Source: Bradyrhizobium canariense (lineage in GTDB: Bacteria; Pseudomonadota; Alphaproteobacteria; Rhizobiales; Xanthobacteraceae). From it: a DNA stretch of 64,000 bases. The notes below the pieces were generated by a model. That model was not told where the DNA came from. It was given only the letters and a program-made list of their open reading frames with translations, and searched no databases. Positions 26,536 to 35,975 of this stretch are shown piece after piece. The stretch lies in NCBI RefSeq assembly GCF_900105125.1, contig NZ_LT629750.1, positions 7,219,001 through 7,283,000 on the forward strand, given 5' to 3'. The position numbers were made by a program, and so were the translations under genes. How positions within the stretch are numbered: position 1 is the stretch's first letter; every line of letters begins with the position of its first letter.

Positions 26536-27621
26536 ATGTCCTTCAATACCTTCGGCCACATGTTCCGGGTCACGACCTTTGGCGAAAGCCACGGGATCGC
26601 GATCGGCTGCGTGGTCGATGGCTGCCCGCCGCAGATACCGCTGACCGCAGAGGACATCCAGCACGATCTTGATCGCCGCCGCCCCGGACAGTCGCGCTTC
26701 ACCACCCAGCGCCAGGAGCCCGACGCGGTCAAGATTCTGTCCGGCGTGATGGCGCATCCGGAGACGGGCGTGCAGGTGACGACGGGCACGCCGATCGCGT
26801 TGCTGATCGAGAATACCGATCAGCGCTCGAAGGATTATTCCGAGATCAAGGACAAGTTTCGCCCGGGCCATGCCGACTTCACCTATGAGGCCAAATACGG
26901 CCTGCGCGACTATCGCGGCGGTGGACGCTCCTCGGCGCGCGAGACCGCGATGCGGGTCGCGGCCGGCGCGATCGCCCGCAAGGTCGTGCCTGCTATGACG
27001 GTGCGTGGCGCGCTGGTGCAGATGGGGCCGCACAAGATCGACCGCGACAAATGGGATTGGGACGAGATCGCGCGCAACCCGTTTTTCTGTCCGGACAAGG
27101 ACAAGGCCGCGTTCTTCGAAAGCTATCTCGACGACATCAGAAAGAAGGGATCGTCGATCGGCGCGGTGCTCGAGATCGTGGCCGAAGGCGTGCCGGCGGG
27201 ATTGGGCGCACCGATCTACGCCAAGCTCGACGCTGAACTCGCGGCCGCGCTGATGAGCATCAACGCGGTGAAGGGGGTCGAGATCGGCTCAGGCTTCGGG
27301 GCTGCGGAATTGTCGGGCGAGGAAAATGCCGACGAGATGCGGACCGGCAATAACGGCACGCGGTTCCTGTCCAACCATGCCGGCGGCGTTTTGGGCGGCA
27401 TCTCGACCGGCCAGCCGGTGGTGGCGCGCTTCGCGGTGAAGCCGACATCGTCGATCCTGTCGCCACGCCGCACCGTGGACCGCAGCGGCGCCGATACCGA
27501 TATCATGACCAAGGGCCGCCATGACCCCTGCGTCGGCATTCGCGCGGTGCCGGTCGGCGAAGCGATGATGGCTTGCGTGCTGGCGGATCACTTTTTGCGG
27601 CATCGCGGGCAGGTTGGCTAG
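26536..27621 (+). CDS. aroC: Chorismate synthase
   Basis: A 361-residue FMN-dependent enzyme that converts 5-enolpyruvylshikimate 3-phosphate to chorismate, the branch point of aromatic amino acid, folate and quinone synthesis. Family signatures are complete: [14 protein letters not shown] at the start, [20 protein letters not shown] in the middle and [18 protein letters not shown] near the end. The ATG at 26536 is used because MSFNTFG is the family N-terminus, although the frame is open upstream through the palindrome region. No other shikimate gene is nearby. Confidence 0.95.
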   Translation: MSFNTFGHMFRVTTFGESHGIAIGCVVDGCPPQIPLTAEDIQHDLDRRRPGQSRFTTQRQEPDAVKILSGVMAHPETGVQVTTGTPIALLIENTDQRSKDYSEIKDKFRPGHADFTYEAKYGLRDYRGGGRSSARETAMRVAAGAIARKVVPAMTVRGALVQMGPHKIDRDKWDWDEIARNPFFCPDKDKAAFFESYLDDIRKKGSSIGAVLEIVAEGVPAGLGAPIYAKLDAELAAALMSINAVKGVEIGSGFGAAELSGEENADEMRTGNNGTRFLSNHAGGVLGGISTGQPVVARFAVKPTSSILSPRRTVDRSGADTDIMTKGRHDPCVGIRAVPVGEAMMACVLADHFLRHRGQVG

Positions 27622-27669
27622 CTGCCTGGGGTGCCGGTTATCTGAGTTGGTATTCGGCTGGATGACCCC

Positions 27670-28854
27670 ATGAACGCATCGGACCTGCAGAAGATTATCG
27701 ACTGGATGGTCGACGGCGCGAGGTCGGCGGCCACTCCGACACAGATGATGACGGAGTGCTGCGAACGCCTTGTGCAGGCAGGTGTGCCGTTGTGGCGTGT
27801 CGGCGTCTTTGTCCGGACGTTGCATCCCGACATTTTCGGTCGAAGCTTCACCTGGCGTCCGGGGACCGAGGTTATCGTCGCCAATGCGGACTTCGATGTC
27901 CAGGACTCACCGCAATTCAAGAGCAGCCCGCTGGCGATCCTCTACGCCACTGAAGACGAGGTCAGGTACCACCTCGACGACCCCGCAAGTCCGAATTTTC
28001 CGATCTTCGACGACCTGCGCGTGGAGGAGGTTACCGATTACATCGCCATTCCGCTTCGCTACATCGAAGGTCCGATTCACGCGTCGAGTTGGACCACCAA
28101 GCAGGCTGGAGGGTTCACCGACGAACAGGTGACCGCCCTGCGAAAGATCGTGCCGGCGCTGGCGCGCTACGTCGAAGTGATCAGCCTCCGTCGCACCGCC
28201 CTGACGCTGCTCGATACCTATGTTGGCAACCGCGCCGGCGAACGGATCATGGGTGGCCAGATCCGCCGTGGCCACACCGAGACGATGAATGCCGCGATCT
28301 GGCTGTCCGATCTGCGCGGCTTCACCGCGCTATCGGACCGGTTGCCGGCCGAAACCGTGGTGGACATTCTCAATCATTACTTCGATTGCCAGGTATCCGC
28401 GATCCGGGCGCATGGCGGTGAGGTCCTGAAATATATGGGTGACGGACTGCTCGCGGTTTTTCCGATCGATGAGTATGTCGGCGATGCCCAGCACGTTTGC
28501 AGCCGCGTGCTGGAAGCGGCGCGCGAATCCCGCGCCAGCGTCGATGCGCTGCATTATCCGTACGGTGAAGCCGTCGAGCGTTTTCGCTTCGGGGTTGCGC
28601 TGCATCTGGGTCGGATCCTGTACGGCAATATCGGCGGCGGCAATCGGCTCGACTTCACCTGCATCGGGCCGGCGGTCAATCTCGCGGCCCGGCTGGAGAA
28701 GATCGCGGGTCGACTCCACCGCACCATCGTCGCATCTTCAGGTTTCGCCGGAATATGCGCCGGCGGCTGGGCTGATCTCGGCGAATTTCCGATCGCGGGA
28801 TTTTCGAAAGCCGAACGCGTCTATGGCATGGAGGACGAAACGCCGGCCGCCTAG
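27670..28854 (+). CDS. Class III adenylate cyclase with N-terminal GAF-like sensor region
   Basis: A 394-residue nucleotide cyclase. The C-terminal class III catalytic domain (about 200-390) has both metal-binding aspartates, D214 in WLSDLRGFT and D258 in KYMGDG. It has a lysine at the adenine-selecting position (LKYMGDG) and the Asn/Arg pair in AVNLAARLE that stabilises the transition state. It is therefore predicted to make cAMP and to be active as a homodimer. Residues about 1-180 contain no membrane helix and look like a soluble GAF-type sensor, though I cannot name the ligand. The upstream spacing from aroC is 48 bases, so co-transcription is possible. Confidence 0.85.
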   Translation: MNASDLQKIIDWMVDGARSAATPTQMMTECCERLVQAGVPLWRVGVFVRTLHPDIFGRSFTWRPGTEVIVANADFDVQDSPQFKSSPLAILYATEDEVRYHLDDPASPNFPIFDDLRVEEVTDYIAIPLRYIEGPIHASSWTTKQAGGFTDEQVTALRKIVPALARYVEVISLRRTALTLLDTYVGNRAGERIMGGQIRRGHTETMNAAIWLSDLRGFTALSDRLPAETVVDILNHYFDCQVSAIRAHGGEVLKYMGDGLLAVFPIDEYVGDAQHVCSRVLEAARESRASVDALHYPYGEAVERFRFGVALHLGRILYGNIGGGNRLDFTCIGPAVNLAARLEKIAGRLHRTIVASSGFAGICAGGWADLGEFPIAGFSKAERVYGMEDETPAA

Positions 28855-28905
28855 GGCGATCCGGCACAAGGAAGGTGGTTGCCGAAAAGTCAGCCTGGCC
28901 GCCGG

Positions 28906-29211
28906 CTATTCCTCCGGCTCGGTGGTGAACAGCAGCGGATAGCCCTTGGCACGGCCGGCGTCGGTGGCGCGTGTCGCCTTGGTCTCGGCAATATCCTTGG
29001 TGAAGACCGCGACCACGCAGACGCCGCGCTGATGCGCCGTTATCATGACCTTGTGGGCCTGGTCCTCGGTCATGCGGAATTCCGCCTTCAGAACGGTGAC
29101 GACAAATTCGCGGGGCGTGTAGTCGTCATTGACCAGGATCACCTTGTGCAGGCGAGGCCGCTCGGTCTTGGTCAGGACTTTGGTTTTGGGTGTGGTGACG
29201 GTGTCGATCAT
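28906..29211 (-). CDS. clpS: ATP-dependent Clp protease adaptor ClpS
   Basis: A 101-residue adaptor that delivers N-degron substrates to ClpA-ClpP. The ClpS core is intact: VILVNDDYTPREFVV (N-degron pocket), the MTEDQAHKVMITAHQRG helix and the final beta strand. No clpA lies next to it. Alphaproteobacteria often have two ClpS proteins, so this may be the second (ClpS2-like) copy; the window does not decide this. Confidence 0.92.
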   Translation of the reverse strand: MIDTVTTPKTKVLTKTERPRLHKVILVNDDYTPREFVVTVLKAEFRMTEDQAHKVMITAHQRGVCVVAVFTKDIAETKATRATDAGRAKGYPLLFTTEPEE

Positions 29212-29447
29212 CCCGGAGGCGTCTCCAGATATCTTCGGGGTTCATCCACCACAATACCGTCTCGCGAGCAGCGGCGGAACCGGCTGTTTGCGATGGCTTC
29301 GTTGCAGCGACGGCACCGTTCGCAGGTCAACGATGACAGCCGGCCGGTGTCCTCGAGTCCGGTTCCCGCCCAAAACAACAGCAGCGATTGCCTGACTTGA
29401 ATGTGAAGAGCAACCGATCTTCCCGCTTTTCGGAGCGCGTTTTGCAT
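29208..29447 (-). CDS. Candidate small Cys-rich protein overlapping the clpS start
   Basis: A possible 79-residue protein (MQNALRKAGRSVALH onward) whose stop overlaps the clpS start as ATGA, the usual sign of coupled translation. It contains CERCRRC and a further Cys about 12 residues later, which could bind zinc. It lies in the 268 bases between clpS and the divergent DUF1194 gene. Evidence is weak: the ribosome-binding site is poor and the composition is Arg-rich like a chance frame in GC-rich DNA. Listed because the ATGA overlap and the cysteine spacing are suggestive. Confidence 0.25.
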   Translation of the reverse strand: MQNALRKAGRSVALHIQVRQSLLLFWAGTGLEDTGRLSSLTCERCRRCNEAIANSRFRRCSRDGIVVDEPRRYLETPPG

Positions 29448-29479
29448 GTCACGATCCGTCAGACGACGGGAGGGCCGCA

Positions 29480-30322
29480 ATGCGATGGTGTGTCTCGATC
29501 GGGGCCGTGCTTTTCGCGGGGGCGATGGCAGGTGGCGACGTCGCGAGTATCGCGGCGCCGAATACTGCACGTCAACTGACGGAAACCACTGACAGCCGGC
29601 CTGCCGTCGACATCGAACTGATCCTTGCCGTCGACGTCTCCTATTCGATGGACATGGACGAACTCGCCATTCAGCGCGAGGGGTATGCGCAGGCGATCGT
29701 TTCCAAGGAATTTCTGCAGGCGCTGAAGACCCTGCCGAACGGCAAGGTTTCCGTGACCTATTTCGAATGGGCGGCATCGAGCGACCAGAAGATCATCATT
29801 CCCTGGCGGTTGATCGACGGGCCGGAAACGGCGGATGCGGTTGCCGACGAGATCATGAAGACGCCGGTCCGCCGCGCGTCGCGCACCTCGATCTCGGGCG
29901 CGATCTATTTTGCGATGCCGCTGTTCGATCAGGATCCGTATCACGGGCTGCGGCGGGTGATCGATATCTCCGGTGACGGTCCCAACAACAACGGTGCGCC
30001 GGTTACCGGCGCCCGCGACGAGGCGCTGTCGAAGGGAATCACCATCAACGGCCTGCCGATCATGGTGAAGGAGCCGTCCTACTCGACCATGGATATCGAC
30101 AACCTCGATTACTATTACGAGGACTGCGTGATCGGCGGCCCGGGTTCCTTCGTGGTGTCGATCAAGGACCGCGAGAAGTTCAAGGAGGCGATCCGCACCA
30201 AGCTCGTGCTCGAAGTCGCAGGGCGAACGCCGGAGCGCCGGGTTATCCCGGTGGCCGAGAAAGAGCCGCGTGTTTCCTGCCTGATCGGCGAGAAGATCTG
30301 GCAGGATCGCTGGGGCAGGTGA
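29480..30322 (+). CDS. DUF1194 exported von Willebrand A-like protein
   Basis: A 280-residue protein with an N-terminal export signal (about residues 1-27) and a vWA-like domain of the DUF1194 family. The metal-ion-dependent adhesion motif is recognisable as DVSYSM near residue 52, with TSISGAI and DISGDGPNNNG in the later blocks. Members are exported from alphaproteobacteria and their ligands are unknown. GGGAGG lies upstream of the ATG. A Cys pair in the C-terminal part (YEDCVIGG and VSCLIGE) may form a disulfide. Confidence 0.86.
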   Translation: MRWCVSIGAVLFAGAMAGGDVASIAAPNTARQLTETTDSRPAVDIELILAVDVSYSMDMDELAIQREGYAQAIVSKEFLQALKTLPNGKVSVTYFEWAASSDQKIIIPWRLIDGPETADAVADEIMKTPVRRASRTSISGAIYFAMPLFDQDPYHGLRRVIDISGDGPNNNGAPVTGARDEALSKGITINGLPIMVKEPSYSTMDIDNLDYYYEDCVIGGPGSFVVSIKDREKFKEAIRTKLVLEVAGRTPERRVIPVAEKEPRVSCLIGEKIWQDRWGR

Positions 30323-30391
30323 TCCCAACGCTTTCGAGCGAAGTGGATATCGCTTCGCGCCGGGAAAACGCCTCAAACAAAATAGGAGAGC

Positions 30392-30416
30392 CCGGTTCTG
30401 ATCCAATCAGAACCGG
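30392..30416. terminator. Hairpin between convergent genes
   Basis: An 11-bp perfect stem CCGGTTCTGAT (30392-30402) / ATCAGAACCGG (30406-30416) with a CCA loop sits in the 101-base gap between the DUF1194 gene and the convergent methyltransferase gene. There is no T-run on either side, so termination strength is uncertain, but the position suits a bidirectional stop. Confidence 0.6.
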
Positions 30417-30423
30417 TAACGCT

Positions 30424-31482
30424 CTATACCCGGGCCTCCAAAATCAGATTGAAGGGCGTTTCGGTCGCCCGACGGAACCGGGTCAGGCCGCCTTGGCGGG
30501 CGACTTCGCGAAGCCTTGCCTCACCGGCCTGTGCGCCAAGCGCGAGACCGACCTCCTGATCGAGCGACGCAGGCGTGCAGACCACCGTCGAAGCGGCGTA
30601 ATAGATGCGTCCGATCGGGTTGAGATTATCTTCCAGGCGGTCGTTGGCGAATGGCTCGACCAGCATGCAGGTGCCGTCCTCGGCCATGGTCTCGCGCACA
30701 TGCTTCATCGCGCCGACCGGATCGCCCATGTCGTGCAAGCAGTCGAAGAAGCAGATGAGGTCATAGCCTTCCGCCGGGTAGGTCTTGGCGGAGTGGACGT
30801 CGAAGCGCACACGATCGCTCAGTCCGGCCTTCCTGGCCCCCTCGCGCGCGGCTTCGATCGATCCCTCGTGATAGTCGAATCCATAGAAGCGTGATTTCGG
30901 AAATGCCTCCGCCATCAGGCGGGTCGAAACGCCATGCCCACAACCGACATCGGCGACCTTGGCGCCGCGTTTGAGCTTTTCAACAACGCCGTCAAGCGCG
31001 GGCAGCCATTCCTGCACCAAATGGTGCTTGTAGCCGGTGCGGAAGAAGCGTGCCGTGCCGCAGAACAGGCACTCGCTGCGCCGGTTCCAGCCGACGCCTT
31101 TGCCGGTCTTGAATGCGTCGGAGATCTTCGGCTCGTCGAGAAACGTCGCCGAGACCAGATCGCCGACCGCGCCCATGAAAACGGGACTGTCCTCGTCCGC
31201 CAGTGCCATCGCTTGTTCAGGCTGCATCGAGAATTTGCCGGACTTGGCGTCATATTCGACATAGCCGGATGCAGCCTGCGCCGCGAGCCATTCGCGAACA
31301 TAGCGTTCGGTGGTACCGGTGGCCTTCGCAAGCTCCAGGGAATTCATCGGACCTTTTGTCGCGAGTGCTTTGTACAGGCCGAGCTTGTCGCCCATCAGCA
31401 TCAGCGACGCATTCATTGCCGAGCCGACATCGCCCAGCATTTTTCCCATGAAGGCGTTCAGTCTGTCAGGATTGACGTCCAT
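30424..31482 (-). CDS. SAM-dependent methyltransferase with N-terminal winged helix
   Basis: A 352-residue methyltransferase. Residues about 15-90 form a winged-helix dimerisation part (DKLGLYKALATKGPMNSLELAKATGTTERYVREWL), and residues about 165-345 form the class I SAM-binding Rossmann fold with ADVGCGHGVSTRLM and GFDYHEGSIEAAR. The layout matches small-molecule methyltransferases of the Rv2258c-like/O-methyltransferase group. The substrate is unknown. GGAGG lies upstream of the ATG. It is transcribed alone. Confidence 0.82.
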   Translation of the reverse strand: MDVNPDRLNAFMGKMLGDVGSAMNASLMLMGDKLGLYKALATKGPMNSLELAKATGTTERYVREWLAAQAASGYVEYDAKSGKFSMQPEQAMALADEDSPVFMGAVGDLVSATFLDEPKISDAFKTGKGVGWNRRSECLFCGTARFFRTGYKHHLVQEWLPALDGVVEKLKRGAKVADVGCGHGVSTRLMAEAFPKSRFYGFDYHEGSIEAAREGARKAGLSDRVRFDVHSAKTYPAEGYDLICFFDCLHDMGDPVGAMKHVRETMAEDGTCMLVEPFANDRLEDNLNPIGRIYYAASTVVCTPASLDQEVGLALGAQAGEARLREVARQGGLTRFRRATETPFNLILEARV

Positions 31483-31647
31483 GATGACCTCCGTCGAATG
31501 TGAGATGTTTCAATGACGTGGCGTGATTGCTTCGTGCGGATCATATGGCGGCTGCGCCGCATCAGGGGCGGTGAAAAACCGGCCCCGCAAACTCCGTCAC
31601 TTCAGGATATGTCACGCGGTCGCTGGGAAGGTTCAACGGCGGCAGGT

Positions 31648-32892
31648 TCAGCGTTTCAGCGTGAATCTGGCCACCAATTCGACATGCGGCGTGTGACGAA
31701 ATTGGTCAACCGGCGTGACGTTTTCTATTTTATAGCCGCCATCGATCAAACTTCGCGCATCGCGCACGAATGTCGCGACGTTGCATGACACGGCAATAAT
31801 CGAAGAGATCTTGCTGGCCGCGAGTTGCCGCACTTGTGCCTGCGCGCCTTGCCGCGGCGGATCGAACACGACCGCGTCGTAATCGCGCAGTTCCTGCGGC
31901 ATCAGTGGTCGCCGGAACAGATCGCGCGTCTCGGCCTTGATCGGTTTCAGTCCCGACGCCGACGCCGCGGCCTTCTGTAGCGCCGTCACCGCGCCGGCAT
32001 CGCTGTCGAAAGCCGAGACTCGCGCGATGGCCGCGAGCCGCAGCGCAAATGGTCCGACCCCGCAAAACAGATCAGCGATATGTTTGGCGCGCTTGCAATG
32101 CTGGATGACCAGTGCCGCCAGCGCTTCTTCGCCGGCGCGCGTCGCCTGCAGGAACGAACCCGGCGGCAGGTTCAATCGCGCGGTGCCGATCGCGACCGTC
32201 GGCGGCGTCCGCATCAACACCAGTTCGCCATGGCGTGTCAGCCGCGCCAGACCGTGCCTTTGAGCGAGATCGGACAGAACCGCGATGTCAGCCGACGTCA
32301 GCGGCCCGGAACCGCGCACGTCGATGTCGAGCCCGTTGTCGGCAGCCGTGATCTGGATGTCCAGCGGCTTGCCGGCGGGCTTCAAGGCTTCGGCTAGCGC
32401 ACGCGCAGCGTCGAGCGCGCCGCGCAAGGCTGGATCGAGGATCGGACAATCGTCGATCGCGACAATCGCGTGGCTGTTGGCCGCGGCGAACCCGGTTCGC
32501 AACTCGCCATCATCGCCGCGGCGCGCATGCACGGTGATGCGCCGGCGGCCGGCGCCGTGGGCGTCGATCAGCGCATCGACCTCGCATTCGATACCGGCGT
32601 GCGCCAGCGTATCGGTCACGATCTGGCGTTTCCACGCGCGATAGGCTTCCGGCTGCCAATGTTGAATGGCGCAGCCGCCGCAAGCGCCGAAATATCTGCA
32701 GAACGGCGTGATCCGCTCCGTACTCGCGCGCTCGATGCGTAACAGGTGTTTGCGGTCGGGGTGCCCCGCGACGGGCTCGACCTCGACGATTTCCCCACCG
32801 AGCGTGTAAGGCACGAACAGGCTCTCGCCGCCGGCAAAACCCGCGCCGTCGCCGCGATGACCGACGTGATCGATGACGACACGTTCAGCCAC
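31648..32892 (-). CDS. RumA/TrmA-type m5U RNA methyltransferase
   Basis: A 414-residue class I SAM-dependent RNA (uracil-5-)-methyltransferase. It shows an iron-sulfur cluster motif [10 protein letters not shown], the SAM site [11 protein letters not shown], the FDPPRQGA block and the catalytic nucleophile in SCNVATF. Family members modify 23S rRNA or tRNA uridines. I set the start at the GTG at 32892, because [16 protein letters not shown] is the family N-terminus. This overlaps the 3' end of tlyA by 8 bases, so translation is probably coupled. Confidence 0.88.
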   Translation of the reverse strand: MAERVVIDHVGHRGDGAGFAGGESLFVPYTLGGEIVEVEPVAGHPDRKHLLRIERASTERITPFCRYFGACGGCAIQHWQPEAYRAWKRQIVTDTLAHAGIECEVDALIDAHGAGRRRITVHARRGDDGELRTGFAAANSHAIVAIDDCPILDPALRGALDAARALAEALKPAGKPLDIQITAADNGLDIDVRGSGPLTSADIAVLSDLAQRHGLARLTRHGELVLMRTPPTVAIGTARLNLPPGSFLQATRAGEEALAALVIQHCKRAKHIADLFCGVGPFALRLAAIARVSAFDSDAGAVTALQKAAASASGLKPIKAETRDLFRRPLMPQELRDYDAVVFDPPRQGAQAQVRQLAASKISSIIAVSCNVATFVRDARSLIDGGYKIENVTPVDQFRHTPHVELVARFTLKR

Positions 32893-33619
32893 GGCGCGCG
32901 CCGATGAAGAATTCGATATTGCCGTCGCCGCCGGTGATCGAAGACGGAAACACCTGGATATCGGTGCATCCGAGCGACGAGGCGAATGCGGCGATGTCGT
33001 CGCAGATCGCCTGGTGCACCGACGCATTGCGGATGATGCCGCGCTTGGAATGCTTTCGCTGGGCTTCGAACTGCGGCTTGATCAGCGCCAGAAGGTGCAT
33101 CGGCGCTGCCGCCAGCGACAGCGCAACCGGCAGCACGGCTTTCAACGAGATGAAGCTGACATCGATGACGACGATATCGGGCCGCTGCGGCAGGCGTTTG
33201 CCCTCAAAGTCGCGGATATCGGTTTCCTCCATCGAAACGACTCTGGAATGGCCCTGCAGCGAGGGATGGAGCTGGTCGCGCCCGACGTCGATGGCGAATA
33301 CCAGAGCGGCGCCGTTGGCGAGCAGGACTTCGGTAAAGCCGCCGGTCGATGCGCCGACGTCGAGACAGACGTGATCTTCGATGTCGATCGGATAGCGTTC
33401 CAGCGCGCCCGCCAGCTTGACGCCGCCCCGCGAAACAAAGGGATGCGCCGGCTGCGCCTGCAGCACGGCGTCGTCGGGAATGCCCTCGGATGCCTTCAGG
33501 ACCTGTTTATCATTGGCGATAACGAGGCCGGCTTCGATGGCGGCCTGGGCCCGCGCCCGGCTTTCGAACAGGCCGCGCTCGACCAGCAATACGTCCGCGC
33601 GCTTGCGGGGAGGGGGCAT
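32885..33619 (-). CDS. tlyA: TlyA family rRNA (cytidine-2'-O)-methyltransferase / hemolysin-like
   Basis: A 244-residue protein with an N-terminal S4 RNA-binding domain (about 5-62, [21 protein letters not shown]) and an FtsJ-type methyltransferase domain (about 65-240) with [22 protein letters not shown] and VIDVSFIS. TlyA methylates 2'-OH of rRNA cytidines and was first described as a hemolysin. The ATG at 33619 is chosen for its GGAG at -8; an upstream ATG at 33646 is less supported. It follows dxs by 82 bases, a conserved neighbourhood in alphaproteobacteria. Confidence 0.9.
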   Translation of the reverse strand: MPPPRKRADVLLVERGLFESRARAQAAIEAGLVIANDKQVLKASEGIPDDAVLQAQPAHPFVSRGGVKLAGALERYPIDIEDHVCLDVGASTGGFTEVLLANGAALVFAIDVGRDQLHPSLQGHSRVVSMEETDIRDFEGKRLPQRPDIVVIDVSFISLKAVLPVALSLAAAPMHLLALIKPQFEAQRKHSKRGIIRNASVHQAICDDIAAFASSLGCTDIQVFPSSITGGDGNIEFFIGARRG

Positions 33620-33701
33620 GCCGGTCTCCGTCTCGACAACCTTCAATCCGGACCGCCACCATGCCGTCGCTGTGCAGAAAAAACGGAATGAGGCCGAGTG
33701 G

Positions 33702-35627
33702 TCAGGCCAGCTTCACCGTTTCGGTCTTGAAGTCCTTGCCGAGCGCTTCAAACACCTTGGCGACGATGCCCTTGGCGTCGAGGCCGGCACGGGCGTACAT
33801 CGCGTTCGGCGAATCGTGGTCGAGGAACACGTCAGGCAGCACCATCGCCCGCATCCGCAAACCGCCGTCGAGCATGCCGTGCTCTGCCAGCGTCTGCATG
33901 ACATGGGAGCCGAAGCCGCCGATCGAGCCTTCCTCGATGGTGAGAAGCACTTCGTGCTCGCGCGCCAGCTTCAGCACCAGGTCGACGTCGAGCGGCTTCA
34001 TGAAGCGCGCATCGGCGATGGTGGTTGAAAGTCCATGCGCCGCCAGTTCGTCCGCGGCCTTCTCGCATTCGCCAAGCCGGGTGCCGAACGACAACAGCGC
34101 GATCTTGTTACCCTGCCGGACAATGCGTCCTTTGCCGACCTCCATGGGAACGCCCACTTCCGGCATTTCGACGCCGCGGCCTTCGCCGCGGGGATAGCGC
34201 AGCGCGCTGGGCCGATCGTTGATCGCGACCTGGGTTGCGACCATGTTTACGAGTTCGGCCTCATCCGATGCCGCCATGATGACGAAGTTCGGCAGGCAGC
34301 CGAGATAGGCGTTGTCGAAGGAACCGGCGTGGGTGGCGCCGTCGGCGCCGACCAATCCGGCGCGGTCGATCGCGAAACGTACCGGCAGGCTCTGGATCGC
34401 GACGTCGTGGACCACCTGATCGTATCCGCGTTGCAGGAAGGTCGAGTAAATCGCGCAGAACGGCTTGTAGCCTTCGGTCGCAAGACCGGCGGCGAAAGTC
34501 ACCGCATGCTGCTCGGCGATGCCGACATCGAAAGTGCGGTCGGGGAAGGCCTTGTTGAAGATGTCGATCCCGGTGCCCGACGGCATTGCCGCGGTGATGC
34601 CGACGATCTTGTCGTCCTTTGCCGCTTCCTTGACCAGGCTCTGGCCGAACACGTTCTGGTAGGACGGCGCATTTGGCTTGGCCTTGGCCTGTGCGCCGGT
34701 GGCGACGTCGAATTTGACCACCGCATGATATTTATCGGCGGATGCTTCGGCGGGCGGATAGCCCTTGCCCTTCTGGGTGACGACGTGGACCAGGATCGGA
34801 CCGTCCTGCATGTCGCGGACGTTCTTCAGCACCGGCAGCAGATGGTCGAGATTGTGGCCGTCGATCGGGCCGACATAGTAGAAGCCAAGTTCCTCGAACA
34901 GCGTTCCGCCGCCGACCATGAAGCCGCGCGAATATTCTTCCACACGGTTGGCGCGGTCGGCCAGCACTTTCGGCAGACGCTTGTTGATCTGTTTTGCGGC
35001 TTCGCGCAGCGAGCGGTAGGTCTTGCCCGAATAAAGGCGCGACAGATAGGCGCTCATCGCGCCGACTGGCGGCGCAATCGACATGTCGTTGTCGTTGAGG
35101 ATGACGATCAGCCGGGAGTTCATCGCGCCGGCATTGTTCATGGCTTCATAGGCCATGCCCGCCGACATCGCGCCGTCGCCGATCACGGCGATGACATTGT
35201 TCTTGCCGCCGGAGAGATCGCGCGCCACCGCCATGCCGAGGCCGGCCGAGATCGAAGTCGAGGAGTGGGCTGCGCCGAACGGATCGTAATCGCTCTCGGT
35301 TCGCTTGGTAAATCCGGACAGCCCGCCGCCGGTGCGCAGGGTGCGGATGCGATCGCGGCGGCCGGTCAGGATCTTGTGTGGATAAGCCTGATGGCCGACG
35401 TCCCAGATCAAACGGTCGCGCGGGGTGTCAAAAATATAATGCAACGCTGTGGTTAGTTCCACGACGCCGAGGCCCGCGCCGAAATGGCCGCCGGTGACCG
35501 AAACGGCGTCGATGGTTTCCTGACGCAACTCGTCGGCGACTTGCCGAACCTGGTCCACCTTGAGCCGGCGGAGATCGTCAGGGGTGCGGATCGTATCGAG
35601 AAGCGGCGTTTTACTATATGTGGTCAC
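33702..35627 (-). CDS. dxs: 1-deoxy-D-xylulose-5-phosphate synthase
   Basis: A 641-residue thiamine-diphosphate-dependent transketolase-like enzyme that joins pyruvate and glyceraldehyde 3-phosphate in the first step of the MEP isoprenoid pathway. The TPP motif is [18 protein letters not shown]; the early His block is [11 protein letters not shown] and the central pyrimidine-domain block is [17 protein letters not shown] prefer the GTG at 35627 as start, matching the usual family N-terminus; the ATG at 35648 would add seven residues. A CRP/FNR-like site lies about 150 bases upstream. Confidence 0.95.
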   Translation of the reverse strand: MTTYSKTPLLDTIRTPDDLRRLKVDQVRQVADELRQETIDAVSVTGGHFGAGLGVVELTTALHYIFDTPRDRLIWDVGHQAYPHKILTGRRDRIRTLRTGGGLSGFTKRTESDYDPFGAAHSSTSISAGLGMAVARDLSGGKNNVIAVIGDGAMSAGMAYEAMNNAGAMNSRLIVILNDNDMSIAPPVGAMSAYLSRLYSGKTYRSLREAAKQINKRLPKVLADRANRVEEYSRGFMVGGGTLFEELGFYYVGPIDGHNLDHLLPVLKNVRDMQDGPILVHVVTQKGKGYPPAEASADKYHAVVKFDVATGAQAKAKPNAPSYQNVFGQSLVKEAAKDDKIVGITAAMPSGTGIDIFNKAFPDRTFDVGIAEQHAVTFAAGLATEGYKPFCAIYSTFLQRGYDQVVHDVAIQSLPVRFAIDRAGLVGADGATHAGSFDNAYLGCLPNFVIMAASDEAELVNMVATQVAINDRPSALRYPRGEGRGVEMPEVGVPMEVGKGRIVRQGNKIALLSFGTRLGECEKAADELAAHGLSTTIADARFMKPLDVDLVLKLAREHEVLLTIEEGSIGGFGSHVMQTLAEHGMLDGGLRMRAMVLPDVFLDHDSPNAMYARAGLDAKGIVAKVFEALGKDFKTETVKLA

Positions 35628-35648
35628 AGCGATATTCCAATTTTGCAT

Positions 35649-35975
35649 GTCGGGATAAATGGCCCGACGTGAGATGGGTTGCGCATTATCAGCGCAGCGA
35701 AAACCCAGACGCCGGATGCCACCTGAGCAGGCCGAAGCCCGATTTGAAAGCCCAGATGCGCCCCGGATCGTTCAATGTGATATACATCACTCTTGGTGAT
35801 TTAGCCCTTCTCGATCATTTTCATGAGGTATTTGAAGCGCTTACACCCGTCTAAAGCTGGCGCCAAGTCCGCCATCAATAGCCCACAACCCTGCAAGCTT
35901 TACACCAAAGCTGCCGTCAAAGCCAACTCGCAGACAGCATGGCGTGGCACAGATAAGGGAACGAAGGCGCGAGTT
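35649..35975. promoter_or_regulatory. dxs upstream region with a CRP/FNR-type palindrome
   Basis: This 327-base gap holds no credible gene. At 35776-35791 is TGTGA-TATACA-TCACT, matching the CRP/FNR-family pattern TGTGA-N6-TCACA at 9 of 10 positions. An overlapping inverted repeat ATCAC-TCTTG-GTGAT spans 35786-35800. Both lie about 150 bases before the dxs start, which is distant for a classical activator site unless the transcript begins well upstream. Confidence 0.45.
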
